From: Vampirovibrio chlorellavorus
GTDB taxonomy: Bacteria; Cyanobacteriota; Vampirovibrionia; Vampirovibrionales; Vampirovibrionaceae
Direction: 5' to 3'
Assembly: GCF_003149375.1 (NCBI RefSeq)
Contig: NZ_QFWH01000002.1
Coordinates: 62,001 to 126,000, forward strand
Length of the DNA: 64,000 nt
Shown: positions 24,815 to 33,136 of the stretch, piece after piece
Position numbering within the stretch: position 1 is the first letter of the stretch
Layout: the number at the start of each line of letters is the position of its first letter
Notes under the pieces: model-generated
What the model was told of the DNA's origin: nothing
The model's input: only the letters and a program-made list of their open reading frames with translations
The model's database searches: none
Made by a program: the position numbers and the translations under genes

Positions 24815-25234
24815 ATGACAGATACCCAACACCCTGCCGCTTCCAACGTAAAACCGTTTGCCCATCCCGGTGGCACCTCATTCGCCTCTCCCGCTCCGGA
24901 GAATCGTCTGGGCAAGCAATCCACTTATGTTTTGGCAGGCCTTGCCGTGGCCCTTGTTTTGCTGGTGGCTTATCAGCAATTCCAGATCAGTCAGTTGTCT
25001 GGTCAGCTGGCCACTATGAACGACGCCCTGAAAGCCAGCGACGTTAAAAACCGCCTGGAATCTCAAGAGCAATCGCTGGGCGAGTTGAACAATCGGCTGG
25101 CGTATCTGGATTCCAAAATCAACGCCACCAACCAAACCGCCCAGGAGGCTTTGAAGCGCATTAAAGCCCATGAGGACAAAGATATCATTGGCAAGTGGGT
25201 GGATGGGCTGAAACAGGCGATGGGTCTGCGCTAG
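24815..25234 (+). CDS. Small membrane-anchored coiled-coil protein (paralogue B)
   Basis: This is a 139-residue protein. A 30-residue Pro/Ser-rich cytoplasmic head precedes a membrane segment at about 37-56 and a coiled coil at about 57-120 (LESQEQSLGELNNRLAYLDSKI). The end is IIGKWVDGLKQAMGLR, an amphipathic helix like that of paralogue A. The ATG at 24815 has GAGGAG about 7 nt upstream. The two genes are 151 bp apart and on the same strand. No known family was recognised. The shared membrane anchor, coil and amphipathic end suggest they assemble with each other. Confidence 0.65.
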   Translation: MTDTQHPAASNVKPFAHPGGTSFASPAPENRLGKQSTYVLAGLAVALVLLVAYQQFQISQLSGQLATMNDALKASDVKNRLESQEQSLGELNNRLAYLDSKINATNQTAQEALKRIKAHEDKDIIGKWVDGLKQAMGLR

Positions 25235-25296
25235 TCTCGAATACCTGTCTTTTTATTTTTCACCCTAAAACACCACAGGAGTTTCGGCAGAACGCC

Positions 25297-25947
25297 ATGA
25301 TTACGTTTTCCTCCCATCGATCCAGCCCCCTTCCTTTGGCCTCCGGGTCCCATCGTAGTCGTCCCAGGGATCCCCTTGCTCCATCTCCACGTTTTGGGGC
25401 TCGTGATTCTGTGAGTGCAGGGCAGTCGGAAATGTCCAAGCTGTCCGACACCCCGCGCCACCGGTTTCAGCAAGCGTTGAATGTCAGGGACTGGGAACGG
25501 AACCACGCCGAATTTTTAAACGCCATGCATCAGGCTGATCTGCCCAGCATTCTGAGGATTCTGAGAACACAGTCTTCCGTGGTGCGCCAGAGCAGTTTGT
25601 TTAACACGGTGGAGGATGTTGCAAACCAGACAGCGCTTCACTTCTTGGCCAATGGACGGCTTTTACAGCCGGAGCGTTCCTTTGAGACGCTTCGCAGCAT
25701 TATCCGGTTGTGCAAAACTTTTGGGGCCGACTTTAACGCTCGGGACTGGTGCGGGAGGACCCCTTTAATGTGGGCGTCCCTGCACGGCAATGTCACGCTG
25801 GCCAACCTTCTGCTGGAGAATGGGGCCAAGGCTCAGCAAAAGGATCATGAAGGCTACACTGCCGCCGATTATGCCCGAGTCAACCCTTCTTCGGCTGCTC
25901 AGGAGCTGTCAGCTTGGCTGGAGCAATACGAACAGAATAGCCCGTAG
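25297..25947 (+). CDS. Ankyrin-repeat protein with Ser/Pro/Arg-rich N-terminus
   Basis: This is a 216-residue protein. The N-terminal 55 residues (MITFSSHRSSPLPLASGSHR...) are low-complexity and lack a Sec signal. About three ankyrin repeats cover residues 110-205, for example NQTALHFLANGR, AGADFNARDWCGRTPLMWASLHGNVTLANLLLENGA-like and KDHEGYTAADYARVN. The frame is open to 25195, but that would overlap the preceding gene; the ATG at 25297 has AGGAG upstream. Ankyrin proteins mediate protein contacts and, in host-associated bacteria, are often secreted effectors. That role is inference here. Confidence 0.75.
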   Translation: MITFSSHRSSPLPLASGSHRSRPRDPLAPSPRFGARDSVSAGQSEMSKLSDTPRHRFQQALNVRDWERNHAEFLNAMHQADLPSILRILRTQSSVVRQSSLFNTVEDVANQTALHFLANGRLLQPERSFETLRSIIRLCKTFGADFNARDWCGRTPLMWASLHGNVTLANLLLENGAKAQQKDHEGYTAADYARVNPSSAAQELSAWLEQYEQNSP

Positions 25948-26011
25948 CCGCTTCTGTTTTTCTCTCGGCTCTGCGGGATTGTCTTTGCTCTGGAAGCTGT
26001 CCGGCCTTGAT

Positions 26012-26040
26012 TTGGGGTTTCCTTTTGTTGTGCATATAAT
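26012..26040 (+). promoter_or_regulatory. Sigma-70-type promoter of thrS
   Basis: A perfect -10 box TATAAT at 26035-26040 lies 17 bp from a TTGGGG -35 box at 26012-26017. A start near 26047 would leave a leader of about 80 nt before the thrS ATG. Confidence 0.7.
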
Positions 26041-26052
26041 GAGTGGTGTAAA

Positions 26053-26097
26053 GTAGGATAGCCTTTGCGTGCCCCTACGCTGACCCGTCCGGGTCAG
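26053..26097 (+). promoter_or_regulatory. Structured 5' leader of thrS
   Basis: Two adjacent stems can form in the leader: GTAGG / CCTAC (26053-26057 with 26074-26078) and the perfect 7-bp CTGACCC-GTCC-GGGTCAG (26080-26097). They lie 29 bp before the start codon. E. coli ThrRS represses its own message through tRNA-like leader stems; a comparable control is conceivable but not shown. No T-box consensus is present. Confidence 0.4.
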
Positions 26098-26125
26098 GCC
26101 TGTTATTAATCAGCAAGAAACGGCG

Positions 26126-28111
26126 ATGGTTCCCATGACAAGTAGTATTCAGGTAAAACTTCCCGATGGTAGCGTGAGAGAATTGGCCCAAGGGGCTACC
26201 GTGCAGGATCTGGCTGCCGCCATTGGGGCAGGGCTGGCCCGCGCGGCCATGGCTTCCGTGATTAACGGTACCGTGCGGGATTTGCGAACCCCCTTGAACG
26301 ATGGGGACACCGTGCGCATCCTCACCAAAAAAGATCCTGAAGCACTGGATGTATTGCGCCACTCCGCCGCGCATATTTTGGCCCAAGCGGTGCAAACCCT
26401 GTGGCCGGGCACCAAAGTGGCCACCGGCCCTTCCATTGAAACCGGCTTTTACTACGATTTGGACATTCCCAACCACAAGCTCAGCCCCGATGATTTCCCC
26501 AAAATTGAAGCGGAAATGCAGCGCATCGCCAAAGAAGGGCAACTGTTTGAACGCTTCGTGATTCCGGATGTTGAAGCCAAAATCGCTGAATTTAAAACCA
26601 CCGGAGAGCGTTACAAGGCCGAGATTTTGGAAAAATACAAAGACGCCCCGGAAAGCACCTTGTACATCAATAAAGACGCCAAAACCGGCGCGGACATCTG
26701 GTTTGATCTGTGCGAAGGTCCGCACTTGCCGGATTCTTCCTGGCTGAAGGCCTTTAAAATTCTCAGCGTGGCCGGTGCCTACTGGCGTGGCGATGCCAAT
26801 AACCCCATGCTGCAACGGGTTTACGCTACGGCGTTTTGGGAGCAAAAAGATCTGGACGCCTACCTGCACCAGATGGAAGAGGCCGACAAGCGGGATCACC
26901 GCAAGCTGTCCAAGGAATACGACTTGTTCAGCATAGAAGAGGAGGTGGGCTCCGGTCTGATTCTGTGGCATCCCAACCTGGCCACGGTGCGGGAAGAGCT
27001 GGAAAACTACTGGCGCCGTGAGCATCGCAAGCGGGGCTACGACCTGGTGTACACCCCGCACATCGCCAAGCGGGACCTGTGGGACACCTCCGGGCACACC
27101 GGTTTTTACATGGAAAACATGTACACCATGGAAATCGACGAGCAGGAATACATCGTCAAACCCATGAACTGCCCTATGCACGTGCTGATTTTCAAGGGGC
27201 GCATTCGCAGCTACCGGGAACTCCCCTTGCGCCTGAGCGAGCTGGGGACCGTGTACCGCTACGAGAAATCCGGCACCATGCACGGGCTCAGCCGGGTGCG
27301 GGGCTTCACGCAGGATGATGCCCACCTGTTCTGCCGCATCGATCAGATTCGCAGCGAAGTGGTGGAAGTGATTCGCTTTGTGGATGACACCCTAAAGCTG
27401 TTTGATATGAGCTTTGAGGTGGAGTTGTCCACCCGTCCGGAAAAGTGCATTGGGGATATCGCCATTTGGGATCAGGCTGAGCAGGCGCTGAAGGAAGCCC
27501 TGGAAGAATATGGCCTGACCTATCAAATCAATGAAGGCGATGGCGCTTTCTACGGCCCCAAAATCGACTTCAAGCTGAAGGACGCCATTGGCCGCACCTG
27601 GCAATGTTCTACTGTGCAGCTGGATTTCAACTTGCCAGAGCGCTTTGACCTGAAGTACACCGACCGGGATGGTCAGGCCAAGCGGCCCATCATGATTCAC
27701 CGGGCCATTTTTGGCAGTCTGGAGCGCTTCGCTGGCACGCTGATCGAGCATTACTCCGGCGCTTTCCCGGCGTGGCTGGCCCCCCAACAGGTGGCCATTT
27801 TGCCCATTGCCGATCGACATGTGGAATATGCCCAGCAAGTGGAAGCCACCCTGCGGGCGGATATGGTGCGGGCCAAAACGGATACCTCCAACGAGGGCAT
27901 CGGCCATAAAATCCGGCAGGCCCAGTTGGCGAAAGTGCCCTACATGCTGATCATTGGCGACAAGGAACTGGAAGCCTATCAGGTGGCCGTCCGCAGCCGT
28001 AGCAAAGGCGACCTGGGGGCGGTGTCCCTCAGCCTGTTTGCCGAGCAACTGCAAGCGGAAATCACCACCAAAGGCAAGCAGATGGTCAACGTGCCCCAAC
28101 AGGTGGGTTAA
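26126..28111 (+). CDS. thrS: Threonyl-tRNA synthetase
   Basis: This enzyme charges tRNA-Thr. The 661-residue class II protein has an N-terminal TGS domain (residues 4-65, SIQVKLPDGSVRELAQGATVQ). An editing domain follows with the zinc-site HSAAHILAQA (HxxxH) and LCEGPHLPDSS. The catalytic core has YIVKPMNCPMHVLIF (zinc Cys), ELPLRLSELGTVYRYEKSGTMHGLSRVRGFTQDDAHLFC and MIHRAIFGSLERF. An anticodon-binding domain ends it. ATG codons at 26126 and 26135 are both possible starts; I keep the first. The GH8 gene follows by 3 bp. Confidence 0.97.
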   Translation: MVPMTSSIQVKLPDGSVRELAQGATVQDLAAAIGAGLARAAMASVINGTVRDLRTPLNDGDTVRILTKKDPEALDVLRHSAAHILAQAVQTLWPGTKVATGPSIETGFYYDLDIPNHKLSPDDFPKIEAEMQRIAKEGQLFERFVIPDVEAKIAEFKTTGERYKAEILEKYKDAPESTLYINKDAKTGADIWFDLCEGPHLPDSSWLKAFKILSVAGAYWRGDANNPMLQRVYATAFWEQKDLDAYLHQMEEADKRDHRKLSKEYDLFSIEEEVGSGLILWHPNLATVREELENYWRREHRKRGYDLVYTPHIAKRDLWDTSGHTGFYMENMYTMEIDEQEYIVKPMNCPMHVLIFKGRIRSYRELPLRLSELGTVYRYEKSGTMHGLSRVRGFTQDDAHLFCRIDQIRSEVVEVIRFVDDTLKLFDMSFEVELSTRPEKCIGDIAIWDQAEQALKEALEEYGLTYQINEGDGAFYGPKIDFKLKDAIGRTWQCSTVQLDFNLPERFDLKYTDRDGQAKRPIMIHRAIFGSLERFAGTLIEHYSGAFPAWLAPQQVAILPIADRHVEYAQQVEATLRADMVRAKTDTSNEGIGHKIRQAQLAKVPYMLIIGDKELEAYQVAVRSRSKGDLGAVSLSLFAEQLQAEITTKGKQMVNVPQQVG

Positions 28112-28114
28112 TTG

Positions 28115-29359
28115 ATGCGCTCTGTCCGGTCTGGTCATCGCTACCCTGTCTGGATGGGGCTTGTACTTGCCCTGCTGCTGTTTTTGGCAACCTTTGGCCT
28201 GTCCCGGGCCAGCGCCGCCCCCCTGCTGAATGAGCTGGAAGTTCGGGGCTTGCTGCAAAGCAGCTGGGCCCAGTATAAAACCACCTTCATTCAGGCGGAT
28301 GGCCGGGTGATCGACTACAACGGCAATATCAGCACCTCCGAAGGGCAGGCCTACGCCATGTTGCGGGCCCTGTGGATGCGGGACAAGGCCACCTTTGACG
28401 CTTCCTATCGCTGGGCCAAGGACAACCTGCAAATCCCCCGGGGCGATCACCTGTTCTCCTGGAAATGGGGTCAAAAGGCCGATAAAAGCTGGGGCACCCT
28501 GGATACCACCAGCGCCACGGACGCCGATCAGGATATCGCCTTGGCTTTGCTGCTGGCGGCAAAGGTGTGGAATGAGCCGCAGTATCAAAGTGAAGCCATG
28601 CCCATTCTCAACGAGATTTGGGATCGCCTGACCCTGAATGCGCCATTGGGGCGGGTTTTACTGCCGGGCGATTGGCCCCAAAAAGGGCGCACTTACCAGA
28701 TCAATCCCTCCTACTTTGCGCCTTACGCCTACCGGGTGTTCGCGGAAGCGGACGACAACCACGACTGGACGTTGTTGATCGATTCTTCCTACGAGATTAT
28801 GAGCCGGGCGGTCACCCAGGCCGAAAGCGGTCTGATGCCGGACTGGGTGGAAATTTCGCTGGACAATGACAACATCCAGTTGTACAACGATCCGCTGGAT
28901 GCCCGCAGTGACTTTGGGTACGAGGCCATTCGGGTCTATTGGCGGGTAGCGCTGGATGCCCTGATGAATCCATTGGAAAAGCGGGCCACCCAGCTGCTGA
29001 AAACCAAAAACATGCTGCCCCGTTACTGGAAAATCCGCAAGGATTTGCCCATTTCCATTACCTGGGATGGCATTGTCCGCCATCCTGAATTGCAGTCCGG
29101 GGCCATTTACGGGGCGGTTTTCCCCGGTTTATACCTGCAAGATACGCGGTTGGGCGAGGAATTGCTGCAAAAAAAGATTGTGCCCAATCTGAAGCCGGGT
29201 GGCCAATGGAACACCAAAAACGATTACTACGCCCAGAACTGGTTATGGTGCGGCTTGGGGCTCTACAATATTTATCTGGATCCCCCCCGCTTTACCCGGG
29301 GCTCCGCCGCAGGCCGGTTGACCCGCCTGTTTTCCCTGGCCCCCACCGAAGTTTACTGA
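28115..29359 (+). CDS. Glycoside hydrolase family 8 (BcsZ-like endoglucanase), secreted
   Basis: GH8 enzymes hydrolyse beta-1,4-glucans such as cellulose, or chitosan. The 414-residue protein has a signal peptide (hydrophobic core to about residue 28, cleavage near ASA-A). The catalytic acid Glu is in NISTSEGQAYAMLRALW. The acidic ATDADQDIALALL holds the second key residue. NPSYFAPYAYRVFA and DFGYEAIRVYWRVALD fit the (alpha/alpha)6 fold. The ATG at 28115 is preceded by the thrS stop and an in-frame TTG; ATG is preferred. No bcsA or bcsB cellulose synthase genes are adjacent, which suggests attack on outside glucan rather than a role in cellulose export. Confidence 0.92.
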   Translation: MRSVRSGHRYPVWMGLVLALLLFLATFGLSRASAAPLLNELEVRGLLQSSWAQYKTTFIQADGRVIDYNGNISTSEGQAYAMLRALWMRDKATFDASYRWAKDNLQIPRGDHLFSWKWGQKADKSWGTLDTTSATDADQDIALALLLAAKVWNEPQYQSEAMPILNEIWDRLTLNAPLGRVLLPGDWPQKGRTYQINPSYFAPYAYRVFAEADDNHDWTLLIDSSYEIMSRAVTQAESGLMPDWVEISLDNDNIQLYNDPLDARSDFGYEAIRVYWRVALDALMNPLEKRATQLLKTKNMLPRYWKIRKDLPISITWDGIVRHPELQSGAIYGAVFPGLYLQDTRLGEELLQKKIVPNLKPGGQWNTKNDYYAQNWLWCGLGLYNIYLDPPRFTRGSAAGRLTRLFSLAPTEVY

Positions 29360-29497
29360 GTTTAGGGCCCTTATTGTTTCCAATTGTTAAAATTTGGTCT
29401 TTAAGGTCTAAACTTTTTAACGCCTTGAACCGATAGAGATTAATATCCCTCAAGGCTGGACATTTTATTGAGCGCGCAAAGCGGGAGTTTAGTGCCT

Positions 29498-29878
29498 ATG
29501 AAGCAACGCTGGTATGACAAAGATCCCACCCTGTCGATGGCCATCAGCCTGCTGCAAAACGCCTCGCACACGCATCAGGAAATGACCGCCCGGTACTTGT
29601 TTTCGGTGATGGATGCCAGTGGGTTGCTCGATTCTGCTGAGCTTCGCACCCAAACCGAGCGCGTGCGCTTCATCTTTCCCAACTTCCGGCGTAGTGGCTT
29701 TGAAATGCATGCCCGTCATCTGGTGGAGTTACTCAAGCACCTGGCCCCGGAGGATCAGCAGGAAATGGCGGTGAAGCTGATCAACTACATCTACATTCTG
29801 GATGGCGACCTGAGCGAGTTGCCCAGCTGGGAAGAGACGTCCGAGGCCCGCATGATGCCTCAATCCGAACTGGGGTAG
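29498..29878 (+). CDS. Hypothetical helical protein, 126 residues
   Basis: I do not recognise this protein. It is soluble, helical and charged, starting MKQRWYDKDPTLSMAISLLQNAS and ending with an acidic tail. The ATG at 29498 has GGGAG 11 nt upstream; an upstream TTG (29468) is less likely. NASHTHQEMTARYLFSVMDASG and HARHLVELLKHLAPEDQQEM suggest a bundle of four helices. It is transcribed alone after the GH8 gene, probably from its own promoter in the AT-rich 29370-29460 region. No operon partner suggests its role. Confidence 0.65.
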   Translation: MKQRWYDKDPTLSMAISLLQNASHTHQEMTARYLFSVMDASGLLDSAELRTQTERVRFIFPNFRRSGFEMHARHLVELLKHLAPEDQQEMAVKLINYIYILDGDLSELPSWEETSEARMMPQSELG

Positions 29879-30269
29879 CGCTCCCCCCCCCAGCCACGAA
29901 AATAGTGACAGGGCCGCTTGGTGTTTGGGAAGGCCTTCCTGAGAGGACATTGAGATGAGGTCATCGAGGAAAGGTCACTGAGGACGAGCCATTGAGGAGT
30001 TGGCATTGCGGAGGGGCCATTTAGGAGTGGATATCGGCGTTGCCGGGACTTTCTGCCGGTTATTTCAGATTTGGGGCAGGCCTGCGGAGCGGTGTTCTCA
30101 TTTGTATTCTGTCAGGGGAGCAGGTTTAACGGCTTACATTGCACTTCGTAACAAGATGCGGACATGGAAGCAATCAGCCTCTTTTATTTGTTTTTTTATA
30201 TATATGGAGATGAAGTAAGCCTTGAGCGGCCTTGCCGGACCATAGGATAAGAAAGAGAGAGCAGGACAC
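29879..30269. other. Intergenic region, 391 bp, with degenerate tandem repeats
   Basis: Positions 29941-30036 hold about six imperfect 14-17-bp repeats (separate entry). The rest (30037-30269) has a T-rich stretch with TATATATATGG near 30195, probably the promoter of the 66-codon gene. No other gene was seen. Confidence 0.6.
29941..30036. repeat. Six imperfect 14-17-bp tandem repeats (CATTGAGGA type)
   Basis: The core (G/A)NCATTGAGGA recurs about every 15 bp: GGACATTGAGATGA, GGTCATCGAGGAAA, GGTCACTGAGGACGA, GCCATTGAGGAGTT, GGCATTGCGGAGG and GGCCATTTAGGAGT. It lies just after a run of ten C at about 29883-29892. The copies are too diverged for a recent slippage event. Confidence 0.75.
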
Positions 30270-30470
30270 ATGACCGAAACTGAACTGTCTTTAACGTTAG
30301 GACTCGTGGTGGAGCCTGAGCATAACAAAGTTTATATCGATCCGCTGCTGCAAGCGGAAATTATGTATCTCAAGCAGGTTTTCTGTATCAATAAACTGCA
30401 AACGGTAGAAGTGGGCAGAGCCAATCCGGATTTCTGGGCAGACTTGTTGCCCTGGCACAGCATTAATTAA
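30270..30470 (+). CDS. Small soluble protein, 66 residues
   Basis: This is a short protein (MTETELSLTLGLVVEPEHNK...) of unknown family, with no signal or membrane segment. The ATG at 30270 has AGCAGGA 5 nt upstream, a good ribosome site. The product holds a Cys-containing segment VFCINKLQTVEVG and ends ADLLPWHSIN. A terminator follows at 30500-30530, so this is a complete monocistronic unit. It is too short to assign. Confidence 0.65.
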   Translation: MTETELSLTLGLVVEPEHNKVYIDPLLQAEIMYLKQVFCINKLQTVEVGRANPDFWADLLPWHSIN

Positions 30471-30499
30471 CGGCCGTTACAAAGGCCATCGTTATCCTG

Positions 30500-30533
30500 A
30501 ACCGCCTGAGGTCATTAGCCTGAGGCGGTTTTC
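30500..30533 (+). terminator. Terminator between the 66-codon gene and the efflux operon
   Basis: AACCGCCT / AGGCGGTT (30500-30507 with 30523-30530) forms an 8-bp stem followed by TTTTC on the plus strand. It can also serve the convergent TolC-family gene. Confidence 0.75.
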
Positions 30534-30566
30534 AGTGTAAGGCGCCCACGGACGCTTTTGCCGGGC

Positions 30567-31928
30567 TTACAGTAAATTGATGGGCAAAGGCTGCGACATC
30601 AGCTCCGCCTGTAACAAGCCCAACTCGTAAGCCTGTTGAATCTGGGCCAGATTGCTGCCAAGTCTGGCCTCAATCAGGTTGGCATTGCTGCGAGCCAACT
30701 CCAGCTGGCCGTCCAGTACGTCTTTGGTGCTGCTAAAGCCAGCCTTATTGCTGATTTCCAGTTGGCGTACCAGTGAAATCGCCAGTTCATAGCGTTGTTG
30801 GGCCAGTTGAAGGTTCTTTTTAGCCGTTTGCACCTGCGCGTAAGCCCGGTTTACCGCCGCTGATACCAAGTCCAGCCCCTGTTCCGCCTGCAGATCCAGT
30901 TGCTTTAAATCGGCTTCCCGCTTGCGCTTTTCCTGCCCAAAGCTGGCCTTGATGAGTTTTTGCAGCGCCTCCCGCCGCAGCACGACTTCCTGAATGTCCG
31001 GGCGGGTCAGGGCGATTTTTTGGGCCTTCTCCAAGGTTAAGCTGTCCGGGAACAGCTTGAGGGTGGGCACCATATTGATTTCGCTTTGCAGGCTGACTTC
31101 CTCGGGCACCAGAACGTTGTCTTCGGGTAAATCCAGAAAGTTACACAGGGCTACCGAAGCCGAGTAATAGGCATGATCGGCGCTCATATAGCGGCTGTAG
31201 CGGTCGATCAGTGCCATTTCCGTCTGGGTCACCCCAAAGCGGTCGGTTTCCCCGTTAATGAAGCGGCTTTCTTCTACCTTGAGCTGGGTTTTCCCTTGCT
31301 CAATGGCCTGAAAGGCGGAGTATTTGGCCAAATAAGCCTGGGTCAGGGTGTAATACCGAGAGGCGCTTTCCAACAGTGCCTTTTGACGAGCCACCTGCAC
31401 ATGCGCCTGAGCCGCCTGAACGTTGGCGTTTTCCGCCTGCTTCATCAGTCCTAGCTGAATGGGGTTTAGCAGGATTAAGGGGTTTGATTCCACCAGATCC
31501 CGGGCCTGCGTCTCAGCCTCTTTGGCCTGTGCTTCGGCCTGACGCACAGATAAATTGCGTTCTGCGGCTGTCTTTAACACTTTTTCCAGGCCAATTTTTT
31601 GCAGATCATCCACCGCCCCATATAACGGGGCCGTTTGCCACTTTAGCTTCAACACTTCCGCAATGACAGAATCTGAGGGGGCTGCGGCCGTTTTGGCGTC
31701 CGTTTTTTCAGTTCTGGCGAAGGGTTTTCGAGAAGAACGAGACAGTTTGGCAGGCTTCTCCAAGGGGCCATTGACGGTGGGCATGGGAGCCATCACATCC
31801 AGCGGTATGGCTTCACGGACTGGCGTCGCAGCCAAACCCGGGGAAAACAGTTGCATCAGAATCAGGCCAGTCCCAATGGTCAGGCGCAGGGGGCGATTTG
31901 GAAGATCCGGTGTGAAAATTGGACTCAT
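30567..31928 (-). CDS. TolC-family outer-membrane efflux protein
   Basis: This is the outer-membrane duct of a tripartite efflux pump. The 453-residue protein has a signal peptide (LILMQLFSPGLAATP) and a Pro/Ser/Lys-rich linker to about residue 90. Two long OEP repeats with helical hairpins follow, for example AAERNLSVRQAEAQAKEAETQARDLVES and LQLAQQRYELAISLVRQLEISNKAGFSS. The helices are heptad-like, with the expected internal symmetry. The ATG at 31928 has AGAGG 6 nt upstream. It is the last gene of a minus-strand operon: membrane fusion protein, ATPase, permease, TolC. Confidence 0.92.
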   Translation of the reverse strand: MSPIFTPDLPNRPLRLTIGTGLILMQLFSPGLAATPVREAIPLDVMAPMPTVNGPLEKPAKLSRSSRKPFARTEKTDAKTAAAPSDSVIAEVLKLKWQTAPLYGAVDDLQKIGLEKVLKTAAERNLSVRQAEAQAKEAETQARDLVESNPLILLNPIQLGLMKQAENANVQAAQAHVQVARQKALLESASRYYTLTQAYLAKYSAFQAIEQGKTQLKVEESRFINGETDRFGVTQTEMALIDRYSRYMSADHAYYSASVALCNFLDLPEDNVLVPEEVSLQSEINMVPTLKLFPDSLTLEKAQKIALTRPDIQEVVLRREALQKLIKASFGQEKRKREADLKQLDLQAEQGLDLVSAAVNRAYAQVQTAKKNLQLAQQRYELAISLVRQLEISNKAGFSSTKDVLDGQLELARSNANLIEARLGSNLAQIQQAYELGLLQAELMSQPLPINLL

Positions 31929-31966
31929 GACTGCCTCTATCGTGCTGAAAGTATTGTACGGGCTCC

Positions 31967-33136
31967 CTAGGTAATTTGCTTATTAAAACGCAAAATACTG
32001 GCCCCCAGGGTGATCACGGCCATAATCAGTAAAATCAGGGTCTGGAACCACAGATCGCCGCCCCCAATGCCCTTGATGACCACCCCGCGAATGATATCCA
32101 GATAGTAGGTCAGGGGCAGCGAGAAGCTGATAATCTTGATAAACCAGGGCATGGGCTCCAGCGGAAAAACAAAGCCGGTGAGCAGCAGGCTGGGCAGGAA
32201 AATGGCCACAGTCAGCTGAATGGCCTGCACCTGAGTGCGGCAGAGAATGGAAATCAACAGGCCAATGCCCAGAGAGGTCAGGATAAAAATGAAGGAAGCC
32301 AGACACAGGAACCAGAAGCTGCCGCTAATGCTGATGTTGAAGAACCAGACCATCACCCCCAGGGTCAGCAGCATGTCCAGAAAGCCGATAAAGGCATAGG
32401 GCAGGACTTTTCCCAGCATGAGATCCGGGACTTTGACCGGACTGACCATTAATTGCTCCAAGGTGCCCGACTCTCGCTCCCGAACCACGGCAAAACTGGT
32501 GAATAAAATGGTCAACATGTGCATGACAATGGCCAGAATGGCCGGTACCAGATAGTAAGCCGAGGACATTTTGGGGTTGTACAGCACCTTGGTTTTCAGC
32601 TCAGTACCCGCGGGCAGGCCGCCGCTTTCGCCGCTCCCCAGACCGGCTTCCGCCAGCAGTTTGCGGTTATGGTTAAACACCAACTGACTGGCCCCATCCA
32701 CAATGGTTTTGGCAATGGTGCCCTGTGTGCCATCCACGATAATGTTAATTTGCGGGGGCGTGATGCCTGCCAACGCTTTTTCGGAATAATCCGGGGGGAT
32801 GATAATGCCTACCCGGTAGTTCCCATTGCGGATCTTTTGCATCATGACCGCATCCGAAGGCACCTGATCCAGATCAAACAGGGTGCTGTTCTGGAAATCC
32901 GCCATGAGATCGCGGGACGCACTGCCCTGATCGTAGTTCACCACCACGGTGGCAATGTGCTTGAGATCCCTCTGCACGGCCAGGCCCGTCACCATCAGCT
33001 GAATGACCGGCAAGGCAATGATAAACATGACCAGATAAGGGTCTCGCAACAGCTGGATAATTTCCTTGCGGAAGATGGACTGTATGCCAGACCAGCTCAG
33101 GCCCAAAAATTCGCCGCGCTTCAGGGCCTCAAGCAT
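31967..33136 (-). CDS. ABC-2 type transporter permease (YbhR/YhhJ-like)
   Basis: This is the membrane subunit of the efflux ABC transporter. The 389-residue protein has an N-terminal helix (residues about 25-45), a 150-residue periplasmic domain (LKHIATVVVNYDQGSASRDLMADFQ...), and five more helices in the C-terminal half, as in ABC-2 permeases. VVRERESGTLEQLMVSPVK is the conserved cytoplasmic coupling loop. Start at 33136 (ATG with GAGGA upstream) gives a short 8-bp overlap with the ATPase gene stop. Earlier in-frame ATGs would overlap further. Confidence 0.93.
   Translation of the reverse strand: MLEALKRGEFLGLSWSGIQSIFRKEIIQLLRDPYLVMFIIALPVIQLMVTGLAVQRDLKHIATVVVNYDQGSASRDLMADFQNSTLFDLDQVPSDAVMMQKIRNGNYRVGIIIPPDYSEKALAGITPPQINIIVDGTQGTIAKTIVDGASQLVFNHNRKLLAEAGLGSGESGGLPAGTELKTKVLYNPKMSSAYYLVPAILAIVMHMLTILFTSFAVVRERESGTLEQLMVSPVKVPDLMLGKVLPYAFIGFLDMLLTLGVMVWFFNISISGSFWFLCLASFIFILTSLGIGLLISILCRTQVQAIQLTVAIFLPSLLLTGFVFPLEPMPWFIKIISFSLPLTYYLDIIRGVVIKGIGGGDLWFQTLILLIMAVITLGASILRFNKQIT

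Noticed and set aside
26041-26125. T-box riboswitch before thrS
   Set aside because: The conserved T-box sequence and the long specifier stem are absent; only two short stems are present.
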